Positions 7,893 through 10,323 of a stretch of 10,323 nt of DNA are shown here, in pieces. The translations under genes were made by a program, and so were the position numbers. The DNA comes from an uncultured Gemmatimonadales bacterium. Its GTDB lineage: Bacteria > Gemmatimonadota > Gemmatimonadetes > Longimicrobiales > Gaopeijiaceae. Under the pieces are notes generated by a model. The model was not told the DNA's origin, ran no database searches, and was given only the letters and a program-made list of their open reading frames with translations. The stretch spans positions 1 through 10,323 of the forward strand of contig CALJLC010000476.1 of assembly GCA_937982605.1 (NCBI GenBank). The letters are read 5' to 3'. Each line of letters opens with the position of its first letter. The stretch's first letter is position 1.

Positions 7893-7899
7893 CATCGAG

Positions 7900-8715
7900 A
7901 TGGAGCCTCGGATGCGGAGAGGGGGACTCGGGACGGCGGCTCGGGGCACCACACTGGCCGCGCTCACCCTTCTCGTCCTGCCCGCCACCGCCTACGCCCA
8001 GACGCTGCGCGGCATCGTCTCGGAGCGCGAGACGTTCACCCCGGTCCCGCTCGCCACCGTCGTCCTGCTCACCGAGCGGCTCGATACGATCGGTCAGACG
8101 CTCACCACCGAGGAGGGGTACTTCTCCTTCGACGTGGGCGAGCCCGGCTCGTACTACCTGATCGCGTCGGCGCTCGGGTACCGCCCGGTCCGCGCGGACC
8201 TCGTCACGCTCGAGGAGGGCGAAGCGCGGATCGTGGAGATCCCGATGGCGGTGCGGCCGGTCCCGGTCGGTGGGCTCACCGTGGAGACCGAGGGCGGCGA
8301 GCCCGAGGTGCCGGGGCTGGCCGGCACGGGTTTCTACGACCGATGGTCGAGAGGCCAGGGTCAGTTCCTCCTGCCCGGGGAGGTCGCGCGCCACCCCGCC
8401 CGCTTCACGCCGCAGCTCCTGCGTGAGCTCACGTTCGTCCGGCTGGAGCCTTCGATGGCGGGCCCCGGCAACGACCGAATCCTCGTGAACAGCCACGTCC
8501 GGAGGAACGGGAGCTCGTGGTGCGAGCCGTGGATCTACGTCGACGACCGGCTGCTCGAGCTCATGCCGGGCGAGGGCCTGGACGACGCGGTGCCCCGCGA
8601 GACCGTCGAGGCGATCGAGGTCTACATGTACCCCTTCGGTCCTCCGATGCGCTACTTCCGCGACCTCGGCATCGAGAGCGCGTGCGGCGTCGTGCTGATC
8701 TGGACGAAGCGGTAG
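7900..8715 (+). CDS. Secreted carboxypeptidase-regulatory-like / TonB-plug-like protein
   Basis: 271-residue exported protein of unknown role. The signal peptide is about residues 1-33: basic MEPRMRR start, hydrophobic core 18-29, cleavage AYA|Q at 33/34. Residues 35-118 look like a CarboxypepD_reg (transthyretin-like beta-sandwich) domain: 'LRGIVSERETFTPVPLATV', then 'TTEEGYFSFDV' and 'YLIASALGYRP'. A linker with 'GFYDRWSRGQGQFLLP' (144-159) leads to a C-terminal unit (about 166-271) resembling the plug of SusC/TonB-dependent receptors: 'TPQLLREL', 'WCEPWIYVDDRLLE' (207-220), 'VEAIEVYMYP' (236-245) and 'ACGVVLIWT' (261-269). No beta-barrel follows. Cys208 and Cys262 could form a disulfide. 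I recognise the architecture as common in Gemmatimonadota; no biochemical function is known to me. It is divergent from the efflux operon and ends 9 nt from the convergent symporter gene. Start chosen from the GAGGGA site and the signal peptide. Confidence 0.88.
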   Translation: MEPRMRRGGLGTAARGTTLAALTLLVLPATAYAQTLRGIVSERETFTPVPLATVVLLTERLDTIGQTLTTEEGYFSFDVGEPGSYYLIASALGYRPVRADLVTLEEGEARIVEIPMAVRPVPVGGLTVETEGGEPEVPGLAGTGFYDRWSRGQGQFLLPGEVARHPARFTPQLLRELTFVRLEPSMAGPGNDRILVNSHVRRNGSSWCEPWIYVDDRLLELMPGEGLDDAVPRETVEAIEVYMYPFGPPMRYFRDLGIESACGVVLIWTKR

Positions 8716-8724
8716 CCGGTCCCC

Positions 8725-10323
8725 TCACATGCTGAGCTCGTGCGCCTCCCCCGCCCCGCGCGGCACGCGGATCAGGTCGACGAGCACCTGGACCGGCGGC
8801 GGGGGCGGCGGCGTGAAACGGGAGACCACGACGGTGACCGTGAAGTTGAGCAGCATGCCGAGCGTGCCGATCCCTTCGGGGCTGATTCCGAACCACCAGT
8901 GCTCGGCGGTGTCGAGCTCCGGGTGGATGAACTTGAACCAGACGATGTAGGCCGCCGTGAAGGTGATGCCGGTGATCATCCCGAGGATCGCGCCTTCCCG
9001 GGTCGTGCGCTTCGAGAAGATCCCGAGCACGATCGCGGGGAAGAACGACGACGCGGCGAGCCCGAAGGCGAAGGCGACGACCTGGGCCACGAAGCCGGGT
9101 GGATTGATCCCGAAGTAGCCGGCGATCATGACGGCGAAGCCCGCTGCGATGCGTGCCGCCACCAGCTCCTGCTTCTCGGTGATGTCGGGCTTGAAGCTCC
9201 GTTTGAGCAGGTCGTGACTCACCGCCGACGAGATGACGAGCAGGAGCCCGGCCGCCGTCGAGAGCGCGGCGGCCAGCCCGCCGGCCGCCACCAGCCCGAC
9301 CACCCAGGGCGGGAGATTCGCGATCTCTGGGTTCGCGAGCACCATGATGTCGCGATCGACGGTGAGCTCGTTCTGGACGCCGGCCTCCGGCCCGACGTAC
9401 TGGATCAGGCCGTCCCCGTTGTGATCCTCGAAGGTGACGAGGCCGGTCGTCTCCCAGTTCGTGAACCACTCGGGCACCTGCTCGTAGGGGACGTCGCGGA
9501 CGCTGTCGATGAGGTTCGTGCGCGCGAAGACGGCCACGGCGGGCGCGGTCGTGTACAGGAACGAGATGAAGAGGAGCGCCCACCCGGCCGAGATGCGCGC
9601 GTCGCGCACGCGGGGCACCGTGTAGAAGCGGATGATGACGTGCGGCAGCCCGGCCGTGCCGATCATGAGCGCGGCGGTGATGAAGAAGACGTCGAGCGTC
9701 GACTTCGTCCCGTCGACGTAGCTCGCGAATCCGAGCTCCCGATGCAGTCCCTCCAGTCGCTCGAGGAGCGGGAGGCCGGAGGAGACGTCCGCGCCCCCGA
9801 GGCCGATCTGCGGGATGGGATTGCCGGTGATGAGGATCGAGAGGAAGATCGCCGGCACGAGGTAGGCGAACATCAGCACGCAGTACTGCGCCACCTGCGT
9901 GTAGGTGATCCCCTTCATCCCGCCGAGCACGGCGTAGAAGAACACGATGGCCATGCCGATCATGACGCCGACGTTGACGTCGACCTCGAGGAAGCGCCCG
10001 AAGACGATCCCCACGCCGCGCATCTGTCCGGCCACGTAGGTGAAGGAGACGAAGATCGCGCAGACCACCGCCACGATGCGCGCGAGCTGCGAGTAGTACC
10101 GGTCGCCGACGAAGTCCGGCACGGTGAACGCCCCGTACTTGCGCAGGTACGGCGCGAGCAGCAGCGCGAGGAGCACGTATCCGCCGGTCCACCCCATGAG
10201 GTAGACCGACCCGTCGTAGCCCATGAAGGAGATGAGCCCGGCCATGGAGATGAAGGAGGCGGCGCTCATCCAGTCGGCGGCCGTCGCCATGCCGTTGGCG
10301 AGCGGCGACACGCCCGTGCCGGC
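8725..10323 (-). CDS. Sodium:solute symporter, VC_2705-like large subunit (N-terminus beyond window)
   Basis: Inner-membrane Na+-coupled symporter of the SSS family (ActP/PutP fold). 532 residues are visible, and the frame is open to the right edge, so TM1 is missing. Visible landmarks, numbered from the edge, are 'GMATAADWMSAASFISMAG' (11-29), 'GQMRGVGIVFGRF' (99-111), 'YAVLGGMKGITYTQVAQY' (130-147), 'GLPHVIIRFYTVPRVRDAR' (225-243) and the TM8-type 'STAAGLLLVISSAVSHDLL' (355-373), which holds Ser residues of the kind that line the Na+ site in SSS proteins. A large loop before it (about 265-338) contains DHNGDG (300-305). The C-terminus has six prolines (505-510) and ends 'PRGAGEAHELSM'. From memory, this matches the TIGR03648 (VC_2705) large-subunit type, usually found with a small DUF4212/TIGR03647 subunit encoded just upstream, which would be right of this window. 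The substrate is probably a small carboxylate such as acetate, but that is a family-level guess. The GTG at 10311 is internal, not the start. Confidence 0.93.
   Translation of the reverse strand, partial: AGTGVSPLANGMATAADWMSAASFISMAGLISFMGYDGSVYLMGWTGGYVLLALLLAPYLRKYGAFTVPDFVGDRYYSQLARIVAVVCAIFVSFTYVAGQMRGVGIVFGRFLEVDVNVGVMIGMAIVFFYAVLGGMKGITYTQVAQYCVLMFAYLVPAIFLSILITGNPIPQIGLGGADVSSGLPLLERLEGLHRELGFASYVDGTKSTLDVFFITAALMIGTAGLPHVIIRFYTVPRVRDARISAGWALLFISFLYTTAPAVAVFARTNLIDSVRDVPYEQVPEWFTNWETTGLVTFEDHNGDGLIQYVGPEAGVQNELTVDRDIMVLANPEIANLPPWVVGLVAAGGLAAALSTAAGLLLVISSAVSHDLLKRSFKPDITEKQELVAARIAAGFAVMIAGYFGINPPGFVAQVVAFAFGLAASSFFPAIVLGIFSKRTTREGAILGMITGITFTAAYIVWFKFIHPELDTAEHWWFGISPEGIGTLGMLLNFTVTVVVSRFTPPPPPPVQVLVDLIRVPRGAGEAHELSM

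Larger units (their letters stand above)
7576..7899. other. Divergent intergenic region between pump operon and secreted protein gene
   Basis: 324 nt separate the start of the adaptor gene (leftward) from the start of the plug-like protein gene (rightward), so promoters for both should lie here. The most AT-rich spot is 'cacatatactg' at 7647-7657. Right of it are a cluster of GCCGGC palindromes (7677-7710) and a GC hairpin, GGGCGG/CCGCCC (7771-7776 with 7790-7795, 13-nt loop, no U-tract). The plus-strand reading frame of the secreted protein stays open through this whole stretch, which GC-rich DNA does easily. I find no convincing separate gene, tRNA or known riboswitch here. Confidence 0.6.

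Noticed and set aside
7693..7899. Upstream in-frame ATG at 7693 as the start of the secreted protein, or a leader peptide gene
   Set aside because: The 69 extra residues have no hydrophobic or conserved pattern and would bury the signal peptide. No ribosome binding site is evident before 7693.
6430..8715. A 761-residue version of the plus-strand secreted protein
   Set aside because: The upstream part is antisense to the adaptor gene and crosses the intergenic region. A clear signal peptide and ribosome binding site mark the start at 7900.
8561..10192. 543-codon alternative minus-strand frame over the symporter
   Set aside because: It is an Arg-rich out-of-frame shadow of the symporter gene with no membrane helices.
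8725..10311. GTG at 10311 as the real start of the symporter
   Set aside because: The frame is open to the window edge and the protein begins in the middle of the SSS fold, lacking TM1, so the gene must extend to the right.

Overview
The window is about 10.3 kb of very GC-rich bacterial DNA with dense, strongly GC-biased coding. It most likely comes from a Gram-negative (diderm) bacterium. Three things support that: a complete membrane-fusion protein plus TolC-type outer-membrane channel, two RND pumps, and a secreted protein with a carboxypeptidase-regulatory-like domain and a C-terminal 'ACGVVLIWT' ending. From memory, that last architecture is abundant in Gemmatimonadota, so I favour that phylum or a relative. 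This is inference, not proof.

Layout. Positions 1-7575 hold one tightly packed minus-strand operon, read from right to left: membrane-fusion (periplasmic adaptor) protein (6370-7575), TolC-like outer-membrane factor (4913-6373), a full-length RND inner-membrane transporter (1544-4909), and a second RND transporter (1-1547) that runs off the left edge. The junctions are a 4-nt overlap, a 3-nt gap and a 4-nt overlap, so the genes are probably translationally coupled. Together they can form an envelope-spanning tripartite exporter. Having two different RND genes behind one adaptor and one channel recalls the MdtABC and MuxABC arrangements and raises the possibility of a mixed RND trimer.

Positions 7576-7899 are a 324-nt divergent intergenic region. 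It holds a small AT-rich candidate promoter spot, a cluster of three GCCGGC palindromes and one short GC hairpin. Next comes a plus-strand gene (7900-8715) for a secreted protein of about 271 residues that joins a CarboxypepD_reg-like domain to a barrel-less, TonB-plug-like C-terminus. It ends 9 nt before a convergent minus-strand gene (8725 to the right edge) for a sodium:solute symporter that looks like the VC_2705 (TIGR03648-type) large subunit. That gene lacks its N-terminus here and carries an EF-hand-like DxNxDG sequence in a predicted outside loop.

Most of the window is recognisable membrane-transport biology. The points most worth a second look are the tandem RND pair, the long hydrophobic linker inside the first RND pump, the altered proton-relay residues, the orphan plug-like secreted protein divergent from the pump operon, and the calcium-loop-like insert in the symporter. 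I saw no RNA genes, CRISPR arrays, insertion sequences or phage genes.
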